DNA from: Ctenosaura bakeri
Taxonomy: Eukaryota > Chordata > Lepidosauria > Squamata > Iguanidae
DNA: 64,000 nucleotides
Direction: 5' to 3'
Assembly: GCA_948474755.1 (NCBI GenBank)
Contig: CAOLHI010000420.1
Location: 434,001 to 498,000 of the forward strand
Shown: piece by piece, positions 44,588 through 54,519 of the stretch
Numbering within the stretch: position 1 is the first letter of the stretch
Layout: each line of letters starts with the position of its first letter
Program-made: the position numbers and the translations under genes
The notes under the pieces: generated by a model
What the model was told of the DNA's origin: nothing
The model's database searches: none
Seen by the model: the letters and a program-made list of their open reading frames with translations, nothing else

Positions 44588-45029
44588 AAAATTAACTCTC
44601 ATCAAAGACCAGTGAGCATGGTCGGTGGCCACGGAATGCCTGTGAAATGAGACAGAAAGTGTGGGAAAAGAAGAATGGAGTGGAGCATCCTGAAAGAGAG
44701 AGGGAATGGATGGCAGGACAGGGAAATTCTGTACTGGAACATTTTGTTGCTGATCCCTCTTGGAAATGGACAAATACAGATATGGAGACATGAGTCAGGA
44801 ATTGGCTGCAACTCCTTTCTGTTAGCAGAGATGAGAACACGGGTTTATATTTATATTTCCCACTAACCAGTCTGACAGTGCCATACAGGAATTCCCCTTC
44901 TATATTCCCTTTGTGTTGTTTACAATTAGGTCTATTGTTTTTCCTTTCAAATTGCTGAATGTTCACTGATATAATCCTACCTGTCCTACCCGCCCGCCCC
45001 CTGCAAGATATTTCCACATTAATTCCACT

Positions 45030-45263
45030 CTGTTGTTGCTGCTGTGTGCCTTCAAGTCATTTCTGACTTATGGTGACCATAGGGCGAACCTATCATGGGG
45101 TTTACTTGGCAGAATTTGTTCAGAGGAGGTTTACCCTTGCCTTCCTCTGAAGCTGAGAGTATGACAAGACCACCCAGTAGGTTTCCATGGCTGAGCAGGG
45201 ATTTAAACCCTGGTTCCCTATTTTCCTAGTCCAATATTCAAACCACTACGATATGCCAGCTCT
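45030..45263 (-). mobile_element. tRNA-derived SINE, full length
   Basis: GTTGTTGCTGCTGTGTGCCT, GACTTATGGTGACCATAGGG, CTTGCCTTCCTCTGAAGCTG, GGGATTTAAACCCTGG, CAAACCACTACGATATGCCA in reverse orientation. Confidence 0.9.
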
Positions 45264-45571
45264 TAGTTCCACCCTTACACCATCCAAATCTCTATTCTCT
45301 CTACCTCACAACAAAAACTGTCCCCCACTTGCAACTTGCAAAACTCGCTATTTTCATTTTCTGCTTTTTTGGTCACTCATCCAATCCATAACACCTCTGG
45401 CACAATTTGTCTTCCAAAGTCACATGTAAACCTTTGGAATGATGTGCTAGTATCTTTTTATTTTGCTTTTGAATCTAGATGTATTGTCCAGGGTTTTGTT
45501 ACTCTTGTTTTGGGGTCTTTTTAAATGTTATGTATACTTTGTATGACTTGCTGGGCAGTTATTTGTATGAC

Positions 45572-45803
45572 TGAGAAGTTGTTGTGTGTCCCAAAGTTAT
45601 TTCCAACTTTTGTGACCCTAAGACTAACCTGTCATGGGGTTTTCTTGGCAAGATTTGTTCAAATGGTGTTGGCCATTGCCTTCCTCTCAGGCTAAGAAAG
45701 TGTGACTTGCCCAACCCAGTCAGTTTCTGTAGCTGAGCGGAGTTTTGAACACTAGTCACCTGGAGTCTCAGACCAACATTCAAACAACTACATTACACTA
45801 GTT
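45572..45803 (-). mobile_element. tRNA-derived SINE, full length
   Basis: AGTTGTTGTGTGTCCCAAAG, CTAACCTGTCATGGGGTTTT, CTTGGCAAGATTTGTTCAAA, TGCCTTCCTCTCAGGCTAAG, and head CAACTACATTACACTAG, in reverse orientation. Confidence 0.88.
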
Positions 45804-46013
45804 TGTGCATGACTTGCATCTTTTACTAATAATTTAAAAAGGTACCAGTCACATTTCAGCATTCTAACTACTCATTCCACCCCCTTATTCCCAACCTCCC
45901 ACTTATCTTATATAATCCAATATATAACAACAAATATTTAGACAGAAGTGTCAGACATCGCAGGCGGGGAGTTTGGGGGCATCTGCTGTATTATCGTCAT
46001 TATCATCATCATC

Positions 46014-46115
46014 ACCATAATTTATTTATATAGTGCCATAACTGTACATGGCGCTTTACAAGAAAAAAGAAAAAAACCACAGCTCCCTGCCCTCAGACTT
46101 ACAATCTAAAGATAT
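46014..46115. mobile_element. LINE-type fragment with TTTATTTATATAGTGCC
   Basis: TTTATTTATATAGTGCCATA, ACTGTACATGGCGCTTTACA and AGCTCCCTGCC, CTCAGACTTACAATCTAAA form a repeat end seen in many vertebrates. The exact family is not certain. It abuts the minisatellite. Confidence 0.5.
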
Positions 46116-46127
46116 GACACAGAAGAG

Positions 46128-47177
46128 AGGGGATGGCAATGGAGGAGGGGATCAAGCAGATCCAGCAGGAACTACCTCTTCTTCTTTCCCTCCCTGGCCA
46201 GGGCAGTGGCTGTTGGGATGAAAGGAGGGCTTTTTATCTGCTTCAGGGCCTAGGCATGATGGATCTGTGCCTGCCTCTTCTTTTGTACCTCTTTGGCCTG
46301 GGGAGTAGCAGTTGAAAATGGAAGGACCTCTCATCTGCTTTGGGGCCCAGGAATGATGGGACTGTACCTGCTTCTTCTCCTCTCCTTCCATGCCCTGGGC
46401 AGTGGCAGTTGAGATGGACAGAGGGCCTTTCATCTGCTTCTGAGCCTAGACATCATAGAATTGTGCCTGCCTCTTCTTTCTTTCTCTGAGTCTAGGGCAG
46501 TGGCTGTTGGGAGGAAGGGAGGGTCTTTCATCTGCTTCTGGGCCTAGGCATGATGGAACTATGCCTGCATCTTCTTTCCTTTCTCTGAGGCCAGGAAAGT
46601 GGCTGTTAGGATAGATGGATGACCTATCATCTGCTTCTGGGCCTAAGCATGATGGAGCTGTGCCTGCCTCTTCTCTCCCTCAGAGGCCTGGGCAGCTGCA
46701 GTTGGGAATGGAGGGAGGGCCCATTCTGCTTCTTGGCCTAGGCTTGGTGGAACAGTGCAAGCTTCTTCCTCTCTTCTTCCAAGGCCAGGGGAATGGATGT
46801 TGGGATGGAGGGAAGGATCTTTCATCTGCTTTTGGGCCTGGGCACGGTGGAATTGTGCCTGCCTCAGGGACCTTTTCTCCCTCCAAGGCCAGGGTAGTGA
46901 CATTTGAGAATGGAAGGGGCCTTTCATCAGCTTCCGGGTCTAACGCATGATGGAACTGTGCCTGCTTCTCCTCCTCTCTCTTTGAACCCTGGTCAGTGGT
47001 AGCTGGAATGGAGGGAGGGCCTTTCCTCTGCTTCTGGGCCTAGACACTGTGGAATTGTGTCTGATTCTTCTTTTCTTTCTCTGAGGCCGGGGCAGTGGCT
47101 GTTGGAATGGATGGAGGACCTTTCATCTGCTTCTGGATTGAGGCATGGTGGAACTGTGCCTGCCTTTTCTTCTCTCA
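46128..47177. repeat. Minisatellite, about 99-bp unit, ten or more copies
   Basis: The block CATCTGCTTCTGGGCCTAGG (with variants) recurs near 46236, 46333, 46432, 46530, 46629, 46723, 46824, 46926, 47026 and 47125, at spacings of 94-102 bp, mostly 97-101. Other unit blocks are GGCATGATGGAACTGTGCCT, GCCTCTTCTT and GGGCAGTGGCTGTTGGGATG. Units are diverged. Because 99 is a multiple of three, reading frames stay open on both strands (46615-46950, 46643-46927), which explains those ORFs. Confidence 0.95.
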
Positions 47178-47357
47178 AGCCATTTCCGCACTAGGCTGTT
47201 ATAGCGCTATGATTCCACTTTCAACATCCTATGGAATTCTGGGGTTTGCAGTTTCAGGAGGGGCCAGCCGGCCCCTCTCAAAACTGCAAACCCCAGGATC
47301 CCATAGGATGTTGAAAGTGGAATCATAGCGCTATAACAGCCTAGTGCAGAAATGGCC
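47178..47357. mobile_element. Palindromic MITE, PIF/Harbinger-like (copy 6)
   Basis: GCCATTTCCGCACTAGGCTG left and CAGCCTAGTGCAGAAATGGCC-type right end, flanked by TCA (47175-47177 and 47358-47360). The core is a nearly perfect hairpin: CATCCTATGGAATTCTGGGG against CCCCAGGATCCCATAGGATG, meeting at GGCCAGCCGGCCCC. It sits at the edge of the minisatellite. Probably the youngest copy. Confidence 0.88.
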
Positions 47358-47411
47358 TCAGGCAGGGCAGTGGCCCTACTTTCATGGTGGCCAAAATTGA
47401 TCATAATAATA

Positions 47412-47950
47412 CAGTGGGCCCTCCATTTTCACAGGGGGTAGGCACAGGACCCTAGAAAAAATGGAAAAACAGCAAATGTCACAAGCCCACCAAACTGTAT
47501 TTAACATGCACACAAAAAGAAGCCATACTGGTGGGGAGAATTGGCCTGGCTGTGCTTGCATTCTTTCTCTCACTTATTTATTTGTGTAGGTGGAAGTTGT
47601 GGGTGTGGGTGGGTGTCCCCTTTCTACCTCCTCCTGCTCCTTCATCCCACCGCTTTCCTCCTCCTGCCTGCATGAGGAGATAGAAAGGGGACACCCATCC
47701 CACCCACACATGAGTGAATGCGTGCAATCTTCCTGCTCCCCTCCCTTCCCCCCTCCCACCCACATGAGTGAGCAAACTTACACACTTTCTCTCCTCCTGT
47801 TGTATCCCCTTCCCCCTCTTGCCTGCAATAGTGAGCAAACACATGTGTGTGTGTGCACACGCCCTTCTCCTGTCCCTCCTCCTTCTCCCCAGTAATCCAC
47901 AAATAATCAAATCTGGACAAGTCAAGCCTGCAAATGTGGAGGGACAACAC
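47412..47950. mobile_element. Tigger-like element with expanded low-complexity core
   Basis: The left end CAGTGGGCCCTCCATTTTCA follows TA (47410-47411). The right end is CCTGCAAATGTGGAGGGACA. These match the TIRs of the MITE at 4407-4626 and the end at 36270-36340. Between them lies a C/T-rich core with hairpin arms GTGGGTGTCCCCTTTCTACC (near 47610-47628) and GATAGAAAGGGGACACCCAT (near 47679-47698) and about three degenerate 65-bp units with CATGAGTGAGCAAAC. Confidence 0.6.
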
Positions 47951-48094
47951 CTTTGGGACATGTTCAACATTTTACCAGTCTCTTGCTGGGATGCTAGTTC
48001 TATAAGTAGAATTCTAGAATGGGCTGGAGCTGTTCTGTGCAGTTCCTGAGATGTGGAAAATGTATAAAGACCACTTAGAAGAAGATTTTAAAAG

Positions 48095-48225
48095 TAAAAA
48101 GGGGAGGAATCTAAAAGCATCTTGGAGACTAACTGGTCTATTTTAACATGATCTTTTTTAGATCTCAGTCCACTTCTTCATTTGCAATGATGGGGTCCAG
48201 TATTAATGCCACAGATATTGAAGCA
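48095..48225. mobile_element. Amniote repeat end related to 37362-37530
   Basis: GGAATCTAAAAGCATCTTGG, AGACTAACTGGTCTATTTTA and CTCAGTCCACTTCTTCATTT, in the order of the repeat end with GACTAAC...GATGAAGTGG blocks. Family name uncertain. Confidence 0.4.
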
Positions 48226-48589
48226 GTTACATAGTTGTGGTTTTAGGATCAGAATGTAATGGGATACACAGTAAAATTGTAACACTGGCCATAATGGCTT
48301 TGGTCAGCGCAGTTCAGAAAATTACCATGTTGATGGGAATGACTAGACAGCCATCTCTTTTGAGACAGGAAAGGGCCTTTTCTTTCCAAGATGATTGAGA
48401 AGGCTAAATACGTATTGACTGAATGCTCTAGGTCCTATTTACACACCCAAGAATTGTTGCATTACAGCATGATTCTGTGCAGGCTTACTTGGTATCAAGT
48501 TCCCTGGTTGCTCGTGGTAGGCACAAGACAGCACATGATTTATTTCTTACATTTCTTTACTACCTAATAGCCAAAGCTGTCTGAGCAGT

Positions 48590-48840
48590 TCACAGAACCA
48601 AGCTTGAAGACTGACTGCTCCCAAGGACTGGACCTTGAACAATTGTATGGTATTGTCTCTCTGTGTTTTTTATTTGTTGTGTTTCATAGCTATATTTTTA
48701 AACTGGCTTTAATGTTACGGACAGTTTGACTATATTTTTAACTTTATATTTGGCATTGTTTTAGCTATGTTTCTTTTAACTTTTATTAGTCACTTTGAGT
48801 CTCAGAATGGGAAAAAGTGGGATATTAATGACAACAACCA
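48590..48840 (+). mobile_element. LINE 3' UTR fragment (L2/CR1 type)
   Basis: AT-rich UTR ending CACTTTGAGTCTCAGAATGG, GAAAAAGTGGGATATTAATG, ACAACAAC, equivalent to the GCCTTGAGTC...GGGATATAAATAA tail of L2-like LINEs. Confidence 0.6.
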
Positions 48841-48892
48841 AAACTACGACAAGTAAGTGGTGTCCTACAGCAAATCAGGCCTTAACTCTCCC

Positions 48893-49165
48893 TGAAAGCC
48901 AAGATGACTAAGCTTGAAACTGTCATACTTTGGACATATCATGAGAAAATATGACGCAGTAGGAAAGGCAATGATGCTAGGTAGAAGGCAGAGGGAAAGA
49001 GGAAGACCACATCACAAGTGGATAGACTCAATCAAGGAAGCCTCAGCATTGAGTTTGCAAGACCTGAGCAGGGTTGTTGATAACAGAGTAGCCTGGATAT
49101 CTTTCATTTATTAGGTTTCCGTAAGTCAGAGTTGAATTGACGGCACTTAACAGCAGGAACAGCAG
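48893..49165 (+). mobile_element. RTE-like LINE 3' end with decayed ORF2 C-terminus
   Basis: The frame at 48914-49114 reads KLSYFGHIMRKYDAVGKAMM, then LGRRQRERGRPHHKWIDSI and LSLQDLSRVVDNRVAW. This is the C-terminal pattern (YFGHIMR, MLGR, RGRP, W(I/L)DSI) of RTE/Bov-B-like LINEs. The 3' end GTAAGTCAGAGTTGAATTGA, CGGCACTTAACAGCAGG resembles the SINE tails in this window. Family call by motif only. Confidence 0.8.
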
Positions 49166-49199
49166 CTTTAGGATTTAGAGCTAAAATATACATCCTATT

Positions 49200-50210
49200 G
49201 GAAAGAGAAGGAATATAGTACAGGGCTGCTGTTTGTGGATAAGACCTGTACTACTTATAATGTGGCCTCTAATCTGTGCTTTTCTGTAGAAACGTGAGCT
49301 CTGACCCCCCCCCAGGCCATAATCAACTTATTTTTATAAACATGCTTCCTTATCCAGAGATGAACAATCCAGTGATTCAGGAGCCTTTGGTTCTTTTCTC
49401 AGGATTCTTCTCCTAGCTTTTGACTCACAACAGAGTCATCAAGTTAGCCTTTGGGGCATGTCGATAAGCTGAGATTGGAGGCTCCATTATCTTGAAATGC
49501 AGTGATATAAATAAGCTTATGCACTGTCTGTACTTCTAAAGATCACACAGTCCCTGCTCATAGGAGGTTGGAGTCTTCTGTTTTCTCCCACATTTGTATG
49601 TGTACATTTTGTACAACAAAATAGTTGCTATATATTCTTTGCTCTGGAAATCATTTGGTAAAGCTGCCGAACCAAGGTGCTAAACCTATTTTGGAGGTAG
49701 CATTCAGCACTAAGACACCATTTTGTAACTCAGAATTATAGTGGTTTATTTTTGTTTTTCAATTGATGTTTTAATTTGGTGAAGATCCTCTTTCAGGTGC
49801 AGGCGTTGTGATGTTTACTCTCCTGATTTGTTGCTGTGTCAAAATTGTTCTGAATTGATGCCCTTATGACAGATGGTGTCCAACTTTTGCTGATTTGTTG
49901 TTTTGGTAACCGTCTCTCACTTTTGTATTTGAAGACCAAACCAAATGTGATAGAAAAACTGTTTGGGGGGAAAAATACTTTTTTATTTGCTCCACATCTC
50001 TCAGAATCTCCCAGTAGCATGACAAGAGAACTCTGGGAGTTATGTTTCCAAATATTAAAAGAAAATTCTAACACTACCATGCTTTGGGCAGGAGACCTAT
50101 GGCTGGGCAAAAGCAGCCACAGTGGGTGCTGTTTATGATTGGAATAATTATCCTTTGGAGATGTTTCATCCTTTCTCCCTGTGTTTTCTTTAAAAAAAAA
50201 ACCTCTCCTG
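49200..50210. other. Intronic DNA with one MITE fragment
   Basis: A fragment at 49998-50055 contains CTCTCAGAATCTCCCAGTAG, CATGACAAGAGAACTCTGGG and AGTTATGTTTCC, an imperfect hairpin of the GGACTACAACTCCC family. A poly-C tract lies near 49305. Confidence 0.45.
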
Positions 50211-50229
50211 CTGCTTTAGCTAGGTCTAA

Positions 50230-50450
50230 ATATCCTAAAGACACTAGATCCTATCTGATCTTGGAAGCTAAGCAGAGTCAGCTCTGGTTAGCACTTGGAT
50301 GGGAGACTGCCAACAAATACTTGGTACTTTAGGCAGTATTTTAGAGGAGGGAACTGGTAAAACCACCTTGAGTACTCCTTGCCTCAGAAAACCTATGAAA
50401 TTCATGTGGTCACCATAAGTTGATAGGCAGTGTGACACACATACTGCTGT
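50230..50450 (+). mobile_element. 5S-rRNA-derived SINE, near full length
   Basis: CTATCTGATCTTGGAAGCTA, AGCAGAGTCAGCTCTGGTTA, GCACTTGGATGGGAGACTGC, CAACAAATACTTGGTACTTT, then AACTGGTAAAACCACCTTGA and GTCACCATAAGTTGATAGGC. The 5S-derived part keeps the AAGCTAAGCAG and TTGGATGGGAGAC internal promoter blocks. It is the best 5S-type copy in the window. Confidence 0.92.
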
Positions 50451-50459
50451 AGCTATTAG

Positions 50460-51200
50460 TCTCACAGAAAAAAAAATACTGGCTGCGTATAAGTACCTAC
50501 ATCTCACCCTCAAATACTTTGGGACCAGTTACTGCATTTAGACACAGAGTTAGGTCCATGAGATGTGTTGGAAGTAGAGAGACATCAATGCTTGTATAAG
50601 GTGATTAGTGAGAGTGGTGTCTAGATAACGCCCCACTCTTTGTTTCACTTCTCTTTATCTTTCTTTGGTTTATGTACTCAAGCCTTTTGATTCCTTCTTT
50701 CCTGTTGAGGTCACATTTCCATTCTTTAAGGAGCTAGTTGATCTCTTAGTTCCTGTTGTTTAGGAAGGGAGCATCCATGGGGCTCCAACCTCAGTAATAA
50801 CTGCTAGCTTACACCCATACCGAGTGCTACTTTTAGGGATATAAGTCTGCTTCTTTAGTTTATCTGTCTCCTTTCTTAGGCTAAGATGGAATTCCTGAGA
50901 CAGTAAATGCAAATTTTCCTTTCTACCTTACAAGAGCATCCAGAGTAATTACTCCCGTTTCTACAAAAGGCTCATGTTGCACTAGCCCTGCTATACTCTG
51001 CTTAATATAGATATCAAAATGCTCCTACAAGATGGCATGGAGAAATAGGTATGCCCTCCCTTCCCTTGCACTGCTCTTCCAATAAAAATTGCAGCACCCT
51101 CCTGACCTGGCTTTCTATCTTGGGAATTCCAGTCACGGTTCTCCATCATCATAGATAGTTTGGCCAGGCCTGGTCAGATCTTGGAATAGATTTGGGGATT
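50460..51200. other. Intronic DNA, nothing recognised
   Basis: No exon or repeat family recognised. Confidence 0.4.
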
Positions 51201-51204
51201 CTTT

Positions 51205-51280
51205 CGACTACACTTCTCAGAATCTTCTAGCCGGCATAGGAAATTGTAGTATAAAAAGTAACTTTCCCAAGCTCTGAGTT
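51205..51280. mobile_element. MITE fragment with ACTACACTTCTCAGAATC
   Basis: CGACTACACTTCTCAGAATC, TTCTAGCCGGCATAGGAAAT, TGTAGTATAAAAAGTAACTT, TCCCAAGCTCTG. Outer CTACA.TTCTCA / AATTGTAGT parts are inverted. Confidence 0.5.
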
Positions 51281-51446
51281 TGGCAGATCACTAGGAAGAG
51301 TTCATTGACATCCTTGAGTGTTCCATTCACTATGGGAATAAGTGCAATCAAAGCACAAATTTTTGCCAGCTCCTTGAATCATGAAACCTCAGCATTCCTG
51401 CCTACTGTATCATTTTTGCTGCTATATTTGGCCCAATGGTCATTAG

Positions 51447-51621
51447 CAGTGGTGGCTGGAGGCCAGAATGTCAATGGGCCATGAATCCACTCTAGGTTTT
51501 AGTTAAAGGAGCTTTCCAGAGTGCTGAACCTATCCCAAAATAGTTTTTAGGCTTCTTGGTTAAAGTCAAGGCTAAAACCCTAGAGTGGATTCACTATGCC
51601 ACCAACATCAAAGCCATCAGC
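51447..51621. mobile_element. Foldback MITE with GAATCCACTCTAGGTTTTAG arms
   Basis: TGAATCCACTCTAGGTTTTA at 51492-51511 is mirrored by TAAAACCCTAGAGTGGATTC. The outer parts CAGTGGTGGCT and AGCCATCAGCTG are also roughly inverted. A second copy is at 59990-60152. Target duplication not resolved; possibly hAT-like. Confidence 0.65.
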
Positions 51622-51639
51622 TGTTGTTATGTCCTTATA

Positions 51640-52195
51640 TATCATATGCCATATACAATGTTACTTGTTTTTTTAAAAGACCAAATCTAGATGTCAGTCT
51701 GATTGGTGTCAGCAGACAAGGCCAGTTTCATTTTTATAGAGCACTTTAATTAAGAGATTTATAAGTCTATATCCATGAAAACTCACTTCTTACATGGATT
51801 GAACAAGAGAGAGTTAGCATTGCATCTATGAAACTACACTATGCATCTGTGAAATCATACCTGCAGATCTATGGTGGGTCCATAGCATTTCATGTGACAA
51901 CACTGAGAGAAACATGGTTCACTGTTTGTGAATGCGAACACAAAATAAGGAAATCAAGGAAGGAGGAACCCAACTCTACTGGCATATTATATTTTTAAAA
52001 AATCCCCTGAATTTCTTCCACACATACCTCTGGTAGCTCTCTGTTTCTCTGGATTTAAAATTTCTCAGCTCATGGAAAAATACAAAGCTCTTTAAAACAG
52101 TGCATGTTTTCCAAAGTCCCAAGCCAGTTTAACTTGACAACAAGGAATGCCTGCACAGTTTCAAAACCTGTCTGTTGTTTGGCATTGCAGCCTAT
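51640..52195. other. Intronic DNA, nothing recognised
   Basis: No exon or repeat family recognised. A short near-duplication CATCTATGAAACTACACTATG/CATCTGTGAAATCATAC-type segment lies around 51820-51865. Confidence 0.4.
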
Positions 52196-52202
52196 ATCCT
52201 GA

Positions 52203-52337
52203 TCTGTTGTTGTTTTTGTGTGCCTTCAAGTTGTTTCTGACTTACGGAGACCCCAAGGCAAACCTAGTGCAGAGTTTTCTAGGGGCTAAGACTGTGTGGT
52301 GTGTCAAAGGTCACCCAGTGGGTTTCCATGACATACC
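52203..52337 (-). mobile_element. tRNA-derived SINE, head truncated
   Basis: GTTGTTGTTTTTGTGTGCCT, TTCTGACTTACGGAGACCCC, AAGGTCACCCAGTGGGTTTC, CATGACATACC. The tRNA-like head is absent. Confidence 0.85.
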
Positions 52338-52581
52338 TTTTGTGTCAGTTGTCCAAGATCTCTCTCTCACATTCTCCTCCTCCTCCTCTCTTCTCCTGGA
52401 TAATGTCTGATGCTTTAACACTTTTAATTTCAACTCTCTACAACAGGGTTGAGAACTGCATTCTTCAGGCGTTTGTTTTTTATAAATCCTCAAGCATTGT
52501 CTAGACCTCTTCTCCAAAGCCCCCCATATCCCCAGTTAATTTTTACAAGTGGGGTTTTATTTTGCTCCCAAATTGGATCTC

Positions 52582-52648
52582 TTTCATACTCCACAGTTAT
52601 GGTTCCAGTTATGGTTCCAGTTTCATACTCCACAGTTATGGTTCCAGT
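52582..52648. repeat. Small tandem duplication
   Basis: TTTCATACTCCACAGTTATG followed by GTTCCAG occurs twice about 39 bp apart, with an extra TTATGGTTCCAG in between. Confidence 0.85.
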
Positions 52649-52741
52649 TCCTGCCATGCTTGGTCCTATGAAATCTTGAGATTTTCAGTTTGATGGAGTA
52701 CTAAGCACTTCTCCATAGAAAACTCTAAATATTTCATGAAA

Positions 52742-52820
52742 CAACCAGTCCTAGGATTCCGTAGGATGGAGCCATGGCATTAAAGTGGTACCAAAATGAT
52801 GTAACAGTGTAGTGCAAAAG
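52742..52820. mobile_element. Palindromic MITE fragment
   Basis: CCAGTCCTAGGATTCCGTAG, GATGGAGCCATGGCATTAAA, GTGGTACCAAAATGATGTAA, CAGTGTAGTGCAAAAGG matches the right half of the diverged subfamily at 29835-30057. Confidence 0.5.
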
Positions 52821-52949
52821 GAACTTTGATTGATTCCTGTTAGTCTTAACCTTTCCAACCCAGTCCCAAACTCTCCTGGATGAATCAGAAGGTAGCAAAC
52901 ACTTGTGACTTCCAGTAGTGATTTTCAACCAGTTTTCAGCTTCAAAATG

Positions 52950-53650
52950 GCATGGTGTTCAAGGGTAAAAATTGGCCCTCTGGCCTTTGGCCCATGTTCA
53001 TCTCTGCCTTGCATTTGGACATAATAGACTTTGATCCTCCTCTGAAGATATCTGAGAAGCACAAGATACAGCCTCACCAAGAAAATGTCACCTGCAAGTT
53101 TAGTGTCATGAGCCTGTCATGTTCCAGGGAGTCAGTGAACCCCACAGTCCATTTTGAAGATAAACAAGGCCACAATTTTATCAACAACAGCTGTACAGAT
53201 TTGACCTGGCACAAGACTTAAATCCATTCATCATCGCATCATCCAGTGCAACCCCTGTCAGGATGAATGCCAGAAGAATACCTGGAGTGACAGCAATCGA
53301 ATCTGTGTGGCACTAAACCACTATGTGGTTCGCTGCCACTTGGGAGTGAGATTTTTTTGGATAGCATTTTAGCTGGACCTGACCTTAGTAGTGTGCCCCC
53401 AACATCTCTTAATGGGACTCCCATAAAAGGGGTAAATAAAAAAAAAGAGTCCCATCAGCTTGATACACCTGGAGATCTGGCCCCAGGCAACACTGCCACC
53501 AGAAGAGGACAGAGACTGGCCTCTCCCACCAACATACAGCAGCTGCAATGAATACCACAATCTGTACTGTATTTGCAAAAGCCAGACTGCTGGAGGAGCT
53601 GGAGGGAAGTGCATTATATCCTCCCTGGGCAGATCTGAATGAAGCCTGAA
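52950..53650 (+). other. Coding-like patch, possible decayed retrocopy
   Basis: Higher GC than its neighbours, with open stretches in different + frames: 52952-53221 (contains SCSRESVNPTVHFEDKQGHN), 53357-53551 (contains SILAGPDLSSVPPTSLNGTP) and 53460-53642. A Cys-containing stretch CNPCQDECQKN in the third frame lies around 53250. Composition suggests an old processed copy with frameshifts, but I recognise no parent gene and see no poly(A) tail or target duplication. It could equally be chance. Confidence 0.25.
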
Positions 53651-53917
53651 GTTTCACTCCTACTCAGGAAAAGTGCCTGCCTCCCCTACATGCTGCCCAG
53701 CCATGTGATTAACTCCCTTCAGTACAGTCCATGAAAAGTGCATGGGCTTCTGAAGAGACTGGCTCACAACAGAAGAAGATGGTGGCTTCCCCCTGCCTTG
53801 CACCACCCTGAAAAGCTGGGTTTGCACTAAGTCAGGGCTGTCATTTTAATCTCACCAACAAATCTTCACATTTCTACTACTTGCCCTTTTTTCCAAATCC
53901 TCTGTGTTTTTATAGTG

Positions 53918-54116
53918 TGTGTTGTTGTTTTGTGCCTTCAAGTCATTTCCAATTTTATGGGAACCCTGAAGTGAAACTAGCACAGGATTTCCTGGGGCTA
54001 AGAATGTGTGATACACCCAAGGTCACCCAGTGGATTTCCATGTCCAACCAGGGAATTAAACCCTGGTTTCCAGAGTTGTAGTCCAATGCTCAAACCACTG
54101 CAGCACGATGGCTCTA
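53918..54116 (-). mobile_element. tRNA-derived SINE
   Basis: GTTGTTGTTTTGTGCCTTCA, CAAGGTCACCCAGTGGATTT, GGAATTAAACCCTGGTTTCC, CAAACCACTGCAGCACGATG in reverse orientation. Confidence 0.88.
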
Positions 54117-54399
54117 CAGTGTGTGCTACTCCTACCTAAATTACATAATGGATACAAGTTATTTTTGAATTCAGAATTCCAGTTAGCCAGTCAAATATGC
54201 CATTTTCCATGACTCCATCATCCCCTCTTTTCTGTTATTTCCATCAGTCAGTCATTATTCTGTGACTATTAAGCATGCTTGATCTTTATACCTGTCTTAA
54301 GATCACTTCTCCAAATTAAGGTTCCCTCCCACCATCACGGATGTTCTTTTCCATATCTACAGTCTTTATGTTTTTGTACCTTCTTCTTGGACATGGTGC

Positions 54400-54505
54400 A
54401 TTTTAGCTAGGTGGTGACCCTATGAATGAGAGACTCCAAGACCTCTTATCATCAACAGCCCTGCTCAGGTCTTGCAGACTCAAGGCTGTGGCTTCCTTGA
54501 TTGTG
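54400..54505 (-). mobile_element. RTE-like LINE 3' fragment
   Basis: GGTGGTGACCCTATGAATGA, GAGACTCCAAGACCTCTTAT, CATCAACAGCCCTGCTCAGG, TCTTGCAGACTCAAGGCTGT, GGCTTCCTTGATTG is the reverse complement of the segment TCAAGGAAGCC...GAGTTTGCAAGACCTGAGCAGGGTTGTTGAT seen at 49030-49110. Confidence 0.7.
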
Positions 54506-54519
54506 CATATTAATACATG

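Noticed and set aside
46615..46950. 111-codon ORF, plus the overlapping 94-codon ORF on the other strand
   Set aside because: Both are produced by the 99-bp-period minisatellite, whose length keeps frames open on both strands.
46128..47177. CRISPR-like regular spacing
   Set aside because: Units are contiguous and diverged, with no short identical repeats separated by unique spacers, and the genome is a vertebrate one.
47207..47404. Minus-strand ORF mirrored by a + strand ORF at 47095-47328
   Set aside because: Both are the two arms of the palindromic MITE at 47178-47357.
50230..50310. Possible functional 5S rRNA gene
   Set aside because: Only the internal part of 5S is present, diverged and fused to a SINE body and tail, so it is a retroposed SINE.
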